Assembly (NCBI RefSeq): GCF_029784135.1
Contig: NC_073746.1
Span: 116,124,035-116,188,034 of the forward strand
Length of the DNA: 64,000 bases
Source: Toxorhynchites rutilus septentrionalis
Lineage: Eukaryota; Arthropoda; Insecta; Diptera; Culicidae
Direction: 5' to 3'
The notes under the pieces are model-generated. The model was not told where the DNA came from and did not search any database. It saw only the letters and a program-made list of their open reading frames with translations. Positions 1 through 10,734 of this stretch are shown piece after piece (the first letter of the stretch is position 1; each line of letters starts with the position of its first letter). A program made the position numbers and the translations under genes.

Positions 1-1294
1 ATTCTCGTCTCTGATTAGACAAGATTGTGTTTGTGTTGAAGACCTGTGCGTGTCCGGAAATCAATTGGATTGAGCCCGGGAAGTATGTTTCCATCATGAT
101 ACTAAGTGTTTCCTGGGAATCGGTTGTATATTGACCATTTCCTTTTTTCAGACTACCAAGTCCGTTGGTATGGTCCTTAGAAAGGGCTTTATGGAGTCTT
201 GCTACAACAGGTAAACTTTCTACCTGTTCGCAGGTGAACTTCCAATCCCTTCACTTAGATTTACGGATTTCTTTGTTATATTCTGTTAGATAGTTTTTGT
301 AATCTGTCCAATCAGAGGTAATTTTTGCTTTGTTGAAATGTTTTCTAGACAATTTTCTAAACATTTCAAGTTTTTTGTTCCACCAAGATGCATCCTTGTT
401 TGAAGTTTTTTGCTTCAGTGGACAGTTTCTTTCGAAGGTGGATTTAATATTGGTTTCAAATTCTGATGAAACTATTTCAAGCTGTTCAGTGGAAGAAATA
501 CTTTCCACTGATATCAAAATTTTCTCCTGAAGTTTGGAATGATAATTATCCCAACTTGTTTTTCTCGGATCTCTGAATTGTTCGAACAAAAGATCTCCTG
601 AATTATAATTAAACATTATATGTTTATGATCAGATAGAGATTCTACACTTGACACATGCCAATTTTTTATCTCATCTGATAGTTTAGAACTACAGAGTGT
701 TAGATCAAGAGCTTCTTGTCTAATAGAGTTAACAAATGTTGGGTCGTTCCCTTGGTTACAAATGTTAATATAATTTGACATTAAATATTCAAGCACACAT
801 TCACCTCTAACATTGATGTTGCTACTGTCCCAGACCGTATGGTGGGCGTTGGCGTCACATCCTATGATGAATTGTTTGTTATTTAATTTACAATGTTGTA
901 TCAGCATAGCAACTTCAAATGGAGGAACTTCAACGTTGTCTCCTGGGAAATAAGCCGAAGCGACGATGATAACGGTTTTCCCTCGGGTCGTTGGAACCTC
1001 CAATTGTATTGCCACGATGTCACGGTTGATAAATTCTGTGATCGGCACATACCTAATGTTATCCCGTATAAGAATTACTGCTCTTGGTGCAGTTTGTGTG
1101 CTGTCATAGAGAAGCTTACATTTTTGTGTAGAGATTCCTCGAATCCTAGAATTATAGAACCAAGGCTCTTCAATAAGAGCCACATCCAAAGTTTCGTGAA
1201 TGACCCTTCTGCACAGGACGCTGGTTCCTCCCTTGGCGTGATGAAGGTTCACCTGAATAAACTTTATTCTGTCCAGCATTTTGTTCGTCTCCAT
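1..1294 (-). pseudogene. LOA-clade non-LTR retrotransposon ORF2: endonuclease and start of the RT linker, partial
   Basis: An ATG at 1294 opens a 347-codon frame with an apurinic-like endonuclease, which nicks target DNA to prime reverse transcription. Visible motifs are QVNL (Asn16), EEPW (Glu43), GCDANAH (Asp147, Asn149), ALDLTL (Asp197) and SDHKH (221-225), covering the family's catalytic positions. The EEPW form and the QVNLHHAKG start resemble LOA/Lian elements of mosquitoes; R1 is the alternative. The frame meets a TGA at 251-253, but the same frame stays open beyond it to base 1, and that stretch (KALSKDHTNGLGSLKK, then a TYFPG motif) is typical of the linker before the LOA reverse transcriptase. 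A single Arg-to-stop change therefore best explains the break. The reverse transcriptase lies outside the window. Clade is inferred from motifs only. Confidence 0.85.
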
Positions 1295-1620
1295 TATTCA
1301 GGGAGAGGCTGCCGGAACTCGAAAAGCTTGCTAGGATTGTTCATGTGAGTCCCCCGAGTTGCGCGGTAAAGAAGGTCAGCTACATCAGTGACCCGCTTAA
1401 TACAGTAAGGGCGGAAAATACTGTGGAGGGCGCCCCGGTGCTCCACAGATCCGCTAGAAAAATGGAATCGAGAATTGCAATCGCACTTTCTGCCCAATTT
1501 ATAGTTTGTGAATTAATAATAGTAGAAGGCATCAAATTCACTCGAGCAGCGTTCCTTCGAAGTCGCTTCAAAGACGTTATTTTGCTCTTTGGTTCTTTCA
1601 CGAATAATTGGTTGCGTTGA
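1295..1620 (-). other. Possible 3' end of LOA-like ORF1, degraded
   Basis: Directly upstream of the endonuclease frame, two overlapping minus-strand frames (1294-1497 and 1380-1601) are open without good composition over their whole length. They could be the frameshifted end of a LOA ORF1, which normally precedes ORF2. No CCHC zinc knuckle is visible, so this is placement by position and not by motif. Confidence 0.3.
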
Positions 1621-1968
1621 GATCGCTATAGGATTCTAATAAGATTTTCATTCATCGTCCTGAGGAGTTCGCGAGAACAGGAAGCAAAGCGATGGAGATA
1701 CAGTTGAAAATTATTCGCATGCAGCTGGTTCGAGCCGTACCCGAGAACATTTCACTATGTTTGCCCTCTTCAATATCTCTGAGCCGCTTCCAAAGAACAT
1801 TTCACATCTAATAGTTCAAAAGATGACTTGAATAAAGCAGGTCATTAAAGTTGACTTCAGTTTGAATAGGTACGCCTTGCTTCTTTTACTATGGGGCGTT
1901 TTTTGTCGGTTCTGGAATGTTTCGACAACAGACAGCAGATGTTTTGGCACGTTCCCTAATATCCTGAC
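1621..1968. other. Unassigned sequence
   Basis: No open frame, hairpin or recognised repeat is apparent. The last eight bases (1961-1968, ATCCTGAC) are a candidate target duplication of the hAT-like element that follows. Confidence 0.4.
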
Positions 1969-2524
1969 CAGGGCTTTACAATTTCACTTCATACTGAAGA
2001 TTGACGAATTGACGAATCAAATCGTCAAATGAAAATGAAAGTGTCTTATATTCGAATGAAAATTTCGTTTAAGTTCGAACAGTATTCAGTGAAAGCAGTC
2101 TTCCGTGTTTCACATAAGACACTGCGTATGAGATGAACACGCTGTTCACGCTGCTCTCGCAGTTTTGTGTTCGCACACAAACATGATTTTTTAGTACATG
2201 TGTTTGAAAATGTGATGATGTCCCAACATGATGTAGAGTAGAAGAAGCAAATTGGACACCACACGAGTGTTGGTGTGTTGACATGTAAAAAATGCTTCCC
2301 TATCATGACAATGGATGCTTCATCTGAAATTTACTGAAATTTAAATACAAATAATCTGCTCTAAAGAAAATAAGAGTCAATTGATGTCAGAACTCTTCAC
2401 AATTGATATCATTGTTTAGTGCACGCGGCAATTTATAAATTGAATCAAATATACCAAGAATAGGTTTTTCTGAATTTTCTGATAACATGCATTTAGAACA
2501 AATGTTTGCGTATTTATTTATTTA

Positions 2525-3502
2525 CTAGCTAACCCGGCAAACTTCGTCCCGCCCATTTACTTGATTAATTCTCGAGTAATGCAGAAATTTGTGTTTTATT
2601 TGTATGGCAGCCACCCCTAAGAGAGGGGGGAGGGGTATCTAACCACCATAGAAACATTCATTGCACCCTAAAGTTTCCATATGCCTAATTTGGTTTAATT
2701 TGCTTGATTAATTCTCGGGTAATGCAAAAATTTGTGTTTCATTTGTACGGCAGCCCCCTCTAAGAGAGGGGGAAGGAGTATCTTAACACCATAGAAACAT
2801 TGATTGCATCCTAAAACCTCCACATGCCAAATTTGGTTTCATTTGCTTGATTAATTCTCGAGTAATGCAGAAATTTGTGTTTCATTTGTATGGCAGCCCC
2901 CCCTTTGAGTGGGGGAAGGAATGTCTAACCATCATAGAAACATTTATTGCACCCTAAAACTTTCACATGCCAACTTTGGTTTCGTTTGATTGATTAATTT
3001 CCGAGTAATGCAAAAAATTGTGTTTCATTTGTATGGCAGCCCCCTCTAAGAGAGGGGGAAGGAGTATCTTATCACCATAGAAACATTTATTGCATCCTAA
3101 AATCTCCACATGCCAAATTTGGTTTCATTTGCTTGATTAATTCTCGAGTAATGCAGAAATTTGTGTTTCATTTGTATGGCAGCCCCCCCCCCTTCGAGTG
3201 GGGGAAGGACTGTCTAACCATCATAGAAACATTTATTGCACCTTAAAACTTTCACATGCCAACTTTGGTTTCGTTTGCTTGGTTAATTTCCGAGTAATGC
3301 AGAAATTTGTGTTTCATTTGTATGGCAGCCCCCCCTTAGAGAGGGGGGAGGGGTCTCAAAATATCACGAAAACCTTCCCCGGCCCCAAAAACCCCTACAT
3401 ACCAATTTTCATGTCGATCGGTTCAGTAGTTTCCGAGTCTATGAGAATCAGACAGACAGACAGACATCACTCCATTTTTATATATATAGATAGATAGATA
3501 GA
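2525..3502 (-). mobile_element. Helitron-like non-autonomous element with six tandem 143-bp units
   Basis: Read on the minus strand the element starts with TC followed by TATC repeats and a TATATATATAAAAATGGA leader, and ends ...GCCGGGTTAGCTAG. It sits between A (2524) and T (3503), the Helitron A|T insertion pattern. Just inside the 3' end is a GGC...GCC stem-loop about 10 bases from the CTAG terminus. The interior is a tandem array: the block TTGATTAATT-CGAGTAATGCAGAAATTTGTG recurs at about 2561, 2704, 2847, 2990, 3133 and 3279, a period of 143 (last 146, from a longer C run). No Rep/helicase frame is present, so it is non-autonomous. Confidence 0.7.
2561..3345 (-). repeat. Tandem repeat, about six units of 143 bp
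   Basis: Each unit holds a TGATTAATT box, TTTGTATGGCAGCCCCCC, a G-rich GAGAGGGGGAAGG segment, an ATAGAAACATTTATTGCACC block and a CACATGCCAAATTTGGTTTC block. Units differ from each other by scattered substitutions and by the length of the C run. The array lies wholly inside the Helitron-like element. Confidence 0.85.
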
Positions 3503-3944
3503 TTTGGCCAGCATTTGTATGACGTCGCCCCGCTGTGCAGTCGGTTCCCAGACTTCAATTGTCAACATGCACGGAAAACAAAACTCGCCTAGAAAGATTC
3601 TTTCTATTCAGAGAATGCTTTCTTTTCACGGGAAAAAACAATGGATTGTTTAATCAGACTTGCAAAATGCTTTAGGAGGAATAATTTTTCTCCGTGCCTG
3701 AAAGGACACGTGCATAGTATGTTTTTTGTACATGATGTGCTTGAATTATTAGCATCGTGTTCGACACGCGTGTCATCTCTATATGTTTAAGTTTGTGTAT
3801 CATTGGGCGTGTTTGGGATGAACGTTGAACACTAGCAAAAGCATGTCCGTGTAGAAAAAACACATGGAATTTGAACATCGCCTATATATGTGTATGTGTT
3901 TTTCGGAATACTGGCTGAATGTAATGAAAATTACGATGTGAAAG
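3503..3944. other. Interior of the long hAT-like copy, no gene seen
   Basis: No transposase motif or long open frame is seen. It is assigned to the hAT-like element only because it lies between that element's two recognisable ends. Confidence 0.35.
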
Positions 3945-4570
3945 GACGTGCAGTGTACCAGCAGGCGTAATCAGTTACCGGCGCTGGACGTAAGACTAAT
4001 ATGCCATATTTTTTAGAAGACATCTCAGGAAAATCCAGTTTGGAAAAATGAAATCGAATGAAACTTTTAATTCAAAACAGTAATCGTCCTCTCACATGTG
4101 AAAATGAAACTGTCAAGTTAAATCGTCCGCTTTCAAACTTAAAGGAAACGAAAGCAGAACGGAATTGAAATTGAAAAATCAATGTTTCAGTATGCGTAGC
4201 GAATACAGGCAAATCTGTTTTTGTGCGGGGGATAGGGACCGCAAAAAAAATTTCCAAAAAAGAAATCGTACTAAACTTCACCATTAGCTTCAAAAAATAG
4301 TGTTCGCTGCACAATTTAAAAAAAACTTTTTTCATGCGGTCGATAGGGACAAAAACAGGTTTTATTGTACACACAACAATCGATAATGAATCTGGCTGAA
4401 GGAAAAGGAAAAAGTAAAAAAACAGTTTTCATCTTCATGTTTTGAAATCCTCAATCCTTGATCGTGGCAAATACTTGTTTCTGCCTGATTTTTTCAAAAT
4501 AATTCAGATTTTTCCTGAATTTTTTCGACTATCAGAATGAAAATCAATTACAATGAGTTGATATTACAAT

Positions 4571-5162
4571 CAGGGCCTTACCACTCTCGTTTCATTTCAC
4601 GTTCATTTCGTTCATTCTTCACACTGAAGCGAAGATATCAAATCGTAAAATGAAAATGAAAGGTTCTTATATCGAATGAAAGTGTCTTTTTTCGAATGAA
4701 AATTTTTTTGGGGCTCAAACTGTATTCACTATAATATAAATGTATAAATGTGCAGTATGCCAGCAGGCGTGATCAGTTGTAGGCGCTGGTTGGAAGACTA
4801 ATATGCCCTCAAATGTCTCTTTTAATTCACCTTTTTTTTGTAAGATGGTCCGGAAAAAATCAGTTTGGAGAAATTAAATCACATGAAACCTTCAATTGAA
4901 AGCAGTGATCATCCTTTCACATGTGAAACTAAAAGTGACATATAGCCCATTCAAATGATAATGAATATGGCAATTTCAATCGTCAAGTGAAAGCGTCTAC
5001 TTTGAAATTCAAAGGCAACGACGTCAGAACGAAAACGAAATTGAAGAATCGATGTTTCAGTATGCGTAGTGAACACATAAAATCGAAATTGAAATTGGCT
5101 GAAGAGAAACGAGAACTAAAAAGAATATTATCATATTTCTGTTTCGAAATTGACTAGCCCTG
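4571..5162 (+). mobile_element. Short hAT-like MITE, internal-deletion relative of 1969-4460
   Basis: The element begins CAGGGCCTTACC and ends GACTAGCCCTG, giving short CAGGGC inverted termini. The flanks ATTACAAT (4563-4570) and ATTACAGT (5163-5170) form an 8-bp target duplication with one mismatch, typical of hAT elements. Its left 170 bases match 1969-2100 and its right 400 bases match 3945-4460. Another CAGGGC start lies at about 5174, hinting at a further fragment. Confidence 0.6.
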
Positions 5163-5170
5163 ATTACAGT

Positions 5171-5465
5171 ACAGGGCTCCCTACCAAAGTTTTGCTCGTT
5201 GGACATTGTCTTCATTCATTCATTGTTTGTGTTAAGGGAATTTAAACTCTTCAGTTCATTTAATTTCCTCATTGTCTTGATGTTCTTCTTCGAAAGCAGC
5301 TCGTAGAAACTTAGAAATGTAGTATTACTTGGGTTTTGTTTTGATCAGCACTTGGATTTAGATTTTATTTCAAGTGATACGCCCCATTGTATTACAATTT
5401 TTTTTGTATTAGTTTTTTTTCTATCTCTCAAAATACCCGATATAGCGCTTTATTATTAAGTTGCG
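5171..5465. other. AT-rich sequence, possible hAT-like fragment at its left edge
   Basis: Starts with CAGGGCTCCCTACC, similar to the neighbouring hAT-like left end, then becomes AT-rich with no open frame of note. Confidence 0.3.
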
Positions 5466-5967
5466 TTAGGGTCACCATGAAAAAATACCGTTTTTTTTGC
5501 TCTTACTTTTTATTTAAAATTCTACATGCAAACTGTCTTTGAAAGATTTTTAGAGCTTACTAATACAAACATTTTGCGATGCAGAACTTGTCAATATTTC
5601 AACTCTACTCAAAGTTATTGATATTTCTTCTCAAAAAATACGCTATTTTCATTTGTTTGTCATTCTTTCTGGGGCGAATATAAACAAAGTTTATCAGCGG
5701 CATTTGAAGAGCTCATTTCACTCTGCATAATGTGTGATCTTCAAAGCTATGTTATTTTTTGTATTTGAGTAAATTAAAATTGAATTCATGAGTTTTTAAG
5801 TGAAAACCCATCAATAACCTTGAGTAAGATTAAGATATTGACAAGTTCTGCATCGCAAAATGCTGATCTTGATAAACTCTTAAAGTCATATATAGACAAT
5901 TTTGATGCAGAATTTGAAACATAAAAGTTTGAGCAAAAAAAAAAACATTTTTTCATGGTCACCCTAA
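5466..5967. repeat. Foldback MITE with long inverted arms
   Basis: The ends TTAGGGTCACCATGAAAAAA and its reverse complement at 5948-5967 face each other. The arms continue inward: TGCGATGCAGAACTTGTCAA near 5575 is mirrored near 5850, so arms of roughly 200 bases flank a middle of about 100. No coding capacity is seen. Confidence 0.75.
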
Positions 5968-6240
5968 TGTAAAAAAAGCTCTGAACCGATTATATTGAAA
6001 GATAGCTTTGTTCTACATAGTTGATTGAAATAACTGGGGCTACAACATTGTCGAACTATGTTTATCTCTATCTATAAAGATAAGAAAGTTAGATTTTTCA
6101 TTTCGCCTAAAATTTTGATCACCTTATTTTTGACAACATTGAAATAAGCGCTTCACCATATGTAATAAGTTTATCGAAGATAGTTTTTGTATAAAAAATT
6201 AATATTTTCCACAAAGTTGTTTTAGTGCTTCTATCTAAAT

Positions 6241-6535
6241 TGTATTAGGGTGACCATGAAAAAACGGGCTTATTTTTGCTCTAACTTTTATGTTTCAAAT
6301 TCTACAACAAAATTGTCTTCGTACGACTTTTAGAGCTTATCAATACCAATATATTGCAGATCTTGTCAATATATTAATCCTACTCAAAGTTTTTGATGGT
6401 TTTCACTCAAAAACTCGTGGTTCAATTTTCAATTCACTCAAATACAATAACTAACATATTTTTGAAAATCTCACATTATGTAGAGTGAAATTTGTTCTTT
6501 CAAATACCGTCAATAAACATTTTTTTTACTTACAC
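6241..6535 (+). repeat. Half copy of the GTGACCATGAAAAAA foldback MITE
   Basis: TTAGGGTGACCATGAAAAAA at about 6245 and following sequence (GACTTTTAGAGCTTATCAATA, CTTGTCAATAT, CTACTCAAAGTTTTTGATG) repeat the left arm of 5466-5967. The right arm is missing. Confidence 0.65.
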
Positions 6536-6721
6536 TGCAAACTCAAATAACTGTAAATTTGAAAAAATTAAACCCAATTGTCCACAATATTGTGAATATT
6601 TCAACAACATTGATTATACTTTGATTATTGATTATACAACAACTGTCAATAAGATAATAAAATTGCATCACATTATTCAAAAAAAAAACACGACCATATT
6701 CTGACCTGTCGGTAAATAAAG

Positions 6722-7060
6722 GTTAGGGTGCCAATGAATGTATGGGAAAAAATCGACCCAAAAATTTCAAAAAGTTACCCTATACAAAATGTTCAACATC
6801 TCGAAAAAAACCCCTATGCCAAATTTCAGCTCAATCGAACTTAAGGGAGCGTGGCGCAAAGCGGTCAAAGTTTGAGTTTTTTTTTGAAAATCGAAAAATC
6901 ACTCAAGGGGGGAGGAGTAAAGGAAATTGGGGTTCTCAAAAATTTTTTTTATCATGCCAAATGTCTTAAAATGGCATGAAACGTCGAGGTCTAGTGTCAT
7001 TTTGAAAAAAAAATGTCAAAAATGGACACTCTGGGACTTAGCTGTTTTTCGGAATACGAA
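6722..7060 (+). repeat. Dispersed repeat, arm of a foldback family also at 52830-53490
   Basis: Shares the ordered motifs TTAGGGTG, CAGCTCAATCGAAC (an inverted-arm motif elsewhere), GCGGTCAAAGTTTGAG, ATGCCAAATGTCTTAAAATGG and GGGACTTAGC with the foldback around 52830-53490. Only one arm is clear here. Confidence 0.6.
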
Positions 7061-7270
7061 ATGAAAAGTATGGTTTTGGGTGCCAATAAAAATAGTAATC
7101 TCGATTTTTCATTTGGAACTTGCTGCGAATGTTGATTTACATGATAATATTTATTTTATTTATTTATTTTGGCTTAACGGCTTAACGTCTTTACAACATG
7201 GCCTGATTCACAATTTTTCTCCAATTAACTCGGTACGTGTTAATTGGAGAAAACACGTACACGTCTCCCT

Positions 7271-8118
7271 TCAATTCCGCGGGTACCCCGTGCTCACCAT
7301 GTCATGCTCCACTTGGTTTAACCTCCTTGCTCGTTGTGCTCCTCGTCGTCTCGTACCAGCCGGATTCTCGATGAACACCATTTTTGCAGGATAGTTGTCC
7401 GACATTCTTGCAACATGTCCTGCCCGGCGTATCCTTCCAGCTTTGATCACTTTCTGGATACTGGATTCGCCGGTGAGTCGCGTGAGCTCGTGGTTCATCC
7501 TTCGCCTCCATACGCCGTCCTCCTGTACACCGCCGAAGATGGTTCTTAACACCCGCCGTTCAAAGATTCCGAGTGCTCGCTGGTCCTCTTCGAGTATTGT
7601 CCACGTCTCGTGCCCGTAGAGGACAACCGGTCTTATAACCGTTTTTACAGGGAACATTTCGCACGACTGCTAAGTCTGTTTGACCTTAAGTGTTTGTGTA
7701 GACTATTGTAGGTACGACTCCCATTGATGATGCGTCTCCGGATCTCGCGGCTGGTATCATTGTCAGACGTTACCATTGATCCAAGGTAGACAAATTGGTC
7801 CACTACCTCGAACTCATCGCCGTCGATCATTACACTACTACCTAATCGGGTCCTGTCGTGCTCGGATCCGAAATTCAGCATGTATTTGGTTTTAGACGCA
7901 TTGGTTTTCAGTCTGATTCTCTCTGCTTCGTGCTTAAGTCTGGTGTAATATTCAGCTACCGTCTCAAATGTTCTGCCGACAATGTCTACGTCATCAGCGA
8001 AGCAGATGAATTGACTGGATCTATTGAAAATCGTACCACGCAAGTTAAACGCCGCTCGTCTCATAACACCCTCTGTTCTGTTCCTGCGGTAGTTGTTCTG
8101 TTTCCCAAATTCTGACAA
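7271..8118 (-). pseudogene. RTE ORF: reverse transcriptase core and C-terminal part, frameshifted
   Basis: Two minus-strand frames continue the protein. 8118-7645 holds FICFADDVDIVGR, the FADD reverse transcriptase active site, followed by NASKTKYM and the FVYLGS block. 7657-7271 holds RPVVLYGHETWT, ERRVLRTIFGGV and the GTRRRGAQRAR tail typical of RTE C-termini. A frame change separates them at about 7650. Most of the domain upstream of FADD is deleted, so the enzyme is non-functional. Confidence 0.8.
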
Positions 8119-9010
8119 TCAGCCGATGCAGATAACTAACCAATTTTTCCGGGCCCATCTTGATAAATTCCGCTCCGACGCCATCTTTGCCAGTTGATTT
8201 GTTGTTCTTCAACTGTTTAATAGCATTCCTTACTTCATCTATCGTTGGGGGTGGTACATCTTCATTATTTACTGCACCAACGTAATCGCTTCCATCGTCA
8301 TTTTGGTCCTCTGCCTGTACGCCATTCAGGTGTTCATCGAAGTGCTGCCTCCACCTGCCTGCCGAGTCGATGTTAGCGCCTCGATAGGTTCTGACGTCAG
8401 TTATATCCGAGAAATGTCGGCCGTCTATCAGAACATGGTCGATCTGAGATTCTGTTTGATTTGGTGACTTCCAGGTGTATTGGTGGAGGAATTTGTGTTG
8501 AAAGAAGGTACTACGTACGGCCATATTCTTAAAGGTGGCGATATCGATGAGTCTTAGGCCGTTTTCATTTGTTAATTGGTGCGCACTGTACATACCAATT
8601 ACAGGTTTGAACTCCTGCTCTTTACCGATCTGGGCATTGAAATCCCCGATGATGATCTTGATGTCATGTTTTGGGCAGCGTTCGTATTCGCGTTCCAGCT
8701 GCGCGTAGAATTCGTCCTTGTCATCATCGGGACTTGCAAGGTGAGGGCTGTGCACGTTAATGATGCTGATGTTGAAGAATCGGCCCTTAATCCTCAGTCT
8801 GCACATTCTTGGGTTGATTGGCCACCAACCAATCACTCGCTTCTTCTTATTGCCCAACACGATGGAAGCTGTACCTAGCTCTTTAGTGTTGCCGCAGCTC
8901 TGGTAGATGGTATGACCATCGCGAAATGTTCGTACTGCAGATCCTCTCCAACACGCTTCCTGCAGCGCTACGATGTCAAATTTGCGGTTTTTCAATAGTT
9001 CGGAAAGCAA
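8045..9010 (-). pseudogene. RTE ORF: endonuclease fused by deletion to the RT linker
   Basis: The 321-residue frame shows an endonuclease with ALQEACW (catalytic Glu), IIGDFNAQIG (Asp, Asn) and IDHVLIDGRHFSDI, a hallmark of mosquito RTE elements. It then jumps from RGANIDS directly to RWRQHFDEHLNG. In the second RTE copy of this window (38208-40580) these motifs are separated by about 200 residues containing the SDHYLV catalytic site, so that stretch is deleted here, including the last endonuclease motif. The frame ends soon after QLPQEQN, where a second deletion removes the fingers of the reverse transcriptase. The visible ATG is internal; the natural start lies upstream. Confidence 0.8.
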
Positions 9011-9109
9011 ACGAGTGCTTCCGATGAAATTCAGAGATCGACAATTTCACGTCCACGAGTTTCCAGTCGTTAGTCCGTTTTCGTCGCCTGGGTCTGTGTT
9101 GATTAGTCC

Positions 9110-9457
9110 GGTTCAAATCTTCTTGTGTATCGTTCGTTGCTTGGTATTTTAGTGGTGCGGCTTGCAAGGCCTGCGACCAACCCCACTATATCGCAGGAGG
9201 ACCATCGTGATACTGCTGCTTTACGTTCCGAGTACCACCAGGACTGGGCAAAGACGCTTATAGCGGCGTCAATTCGCTTAGAGGAGCTGTTTCCGGGTTT
9301 TGTGGCTTTTCTTGGGGACTGGCAATGACCAATGCTCATCCCACCACCCCCTAGACAGTTCCCCTTTACCAGTGCAAGCCAGAAAAACGATCCATGACGA
9401 TAGAATTTCTGATCGAACCCGAAGCCCCCATCTTGGCAAGCGCCATGGTGACTACTT
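9110..9457 (-). repeat. tRNA-SINE-like 5' leader of the RTE copy
   Basis: On the minus strand this matches the SINE-like unit at 57103-57460 nearly end to end. The tRNA-like head is damaged: about 17 bases around the A box and about 12 bases after GGGTTCGAT (B box) are missing. The body from CAGAAATTCTATCGTC to ACACAAGAAGATT is retained, then passes straight into RTE sequence with no tail or target duplication between. It therefore behaves as the element's own 5' untranslated region. Confidence 0.75.
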
Positions 9458-9519
9458 ACATAATAATATACTCTATGCAAAATATTAGCTCATTCGGACT
9501 TCATTTACTGGTGTCGCCG

Positions 9520-9625
9520 ACGTTAAAATTTGAGTTTTTTAAAAACCAAAAAATCACCGGAAATCAGGGTGAAAAAATGTTGATGCCAATTGTCTTAAAA
9601 TTGCATGACTCGTCGAGATTTTCGC
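9520..9625 (+). repeat. Fragment of the foldback family at 6722-7060
   Basis: Shares TTAAAATTTGAGTTTTTT, AAAAAATCAC and GATGCCAATTGTCTTAAAATTGCATGA with 6865-6985, in the same orientation. Confidence 0.55.
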
Positions 9626-9841
9626 GCTTGGAATAGAAAAACTCGTGCCACGCTATGAAAAATGCCTCGAACGTTACGGCGATTATGTAGAAAAATAGAA
9701 AATAAAACGTAGATTACGAAAATCACCTTGTTTTTTGTCCTAACTTTATTTTTTCGCGATTTCTGAGGCATTGAAACTTATTTTTTGAACGACCCTCGTA
9801 GCTATGAGTGCGCGAAAAAGATTTAAAAAAATAAAGTTTTA

Positions 9842-10285
9842 GAGCCCCCGCACACTGCAGACTTTTTTTCGGCCGATAATTTGATCGGGTTGGGTTGTTA
9901 GTGCGCATACCGAGCCAACAAACCAGTCGGGTTGGTCAAGAGTGCGCACATTAGTCAGCTGTCGGCCGACTATCCTCGAACGACTTTGTATTTAGTTTGT
10001 GTTTGACTGTTGGAGTAAGCGGCGCACAATCAAAAGATTGTCCAGGAATGTTATTATTGCTCCCACACAATGGAGAAGGAAAATCAAAAAGAGATTTCAA
10101 GAGCATTGGGTGCATCCCATTCTCAGTGATTCGCACGGCACGTTTTTCGGATGCCAAGTTTGCGTAGGTCAAAATTAGCCAATACTGATCAAACAGATAG
10201 TCGGCCGATAGTTGGCCGACGAAATAGTTCGAATGCAATCAGGAAGCCTATCAAACTTCGGCTGATACTGAATCGGTGTAGTGTG
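9842..10285 (+). repeat. Diverged copy of the GAGCCC...GGCCGATAG MITE
   Basis: Begins GAGCCCCCGCACACTGCAGA and CGGCCGATAATTTGATCGGG, as in the complete copy at 20578-20824, and retains the internal motifs GTGCGCATACCGAGCCAAC and CCTATCAAACTT...CTGAATCGGT. GGCCGA repeats occur at 9965 and 10200. The right terminus is not recognisable. Confidence 0.55.
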
Positions 10286-10734
10286 CATATCGCTCCATAC
10301 AGATGGGATTTGAGCGAGAGGGAGATAATGTTAGAGTGGGAAGAACTTAGCCTTAAAGCGACGCGTGTGGAGTAAGACAAAAAAGTGCACGAACAAATGC
10401 AAACGTCAACGGTCAAAGTCAACGTCATTTTCAACACGCAATCATAAATGCCCTTGCAAAGGTACGCACACACAGATGCATACATAGAGTTAATCAAAAG
10501 TTTCTGATAGCAAAATCAAATGCGTTCCTCCGGTAGTGAGCGCCGCCCGATGAGCCAGGCTTATGCGAGTCATTGATGGCAAGCATCAGAGTGATCGTGT
10601 TAAATAATTACGAAATAAAACTGAGGGTCGGTTTGGTACCACCTTTTGGAGGTCGTTTCAGGAATCCTGGCTTTTTCCAAATAACGGCATACCGTGCACT
10701 GCAGGTAACAGTTAGATTTAATTTATATAGCTTA

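Larger units (their letters stand above)
1969..4460 (+). mobile_element. hAT-like DNA transposon copy without transposase, interrupted by a Helitron
   Basis: The left end begins CAGGGCTTTAC and 1969-2100 aligns with the left part of the short element at 4571-5162. The right part, 3945-4460, aligns with that element's right half; both contain CCAGCAGGCGT and a shared TTTCAGTATGCGTAG block. Flanks ATCCTGAC (1961-1968) and ATCGTGGC (4461-4468) look like a decayed 8-bp target duplication, as expected for hAT. About 860 bases of the interior (2105-2524 and 3503-3944) are absent from the short copy. No transposase frame is visible. 2525-3502 is a later insertion. The superfamily is inferred from TSD length and the CAGGGC terminus. 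Confidence 0.5.
7151..9457 (-). mobile_element. RTE-clade LINE, internally deleted, with a tRNA-SINE-like 5' leader
   Basis: The insertion is bounded by a 12-bp target duplication with one mismatch (ACATGATAATAT at 7139-7150, ACATAATAATAT at 9458-9469). On the minus strand it runs 5' leader (9457 to about 9110), endonuclease, partial reverse transcriptase, then a 3' tail ending in AATAAA-type repeats at 7151. The leader is homologous to the SINE-like unit at 57103-57525, and the last 50 bases before the A-rich tail are the same 3' tail that unit carries. The element is a truncated, frame-broken copy that cannot move itself. Confidence 0.8.

Noticed and set aside
2561..3345. CRISPR-like array
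   Set aside because: Repeats are contiguous 143-bp units without spacers inside a Helitron-like element in eukaryotic DNA.
7219..7254. Hairpin CTCCAATTAAC/GTTAATTGGAG as an independent element
   Set aside because: It lies in the 3' region of the RTE copy, where LINE 3' stem-loops are expected.
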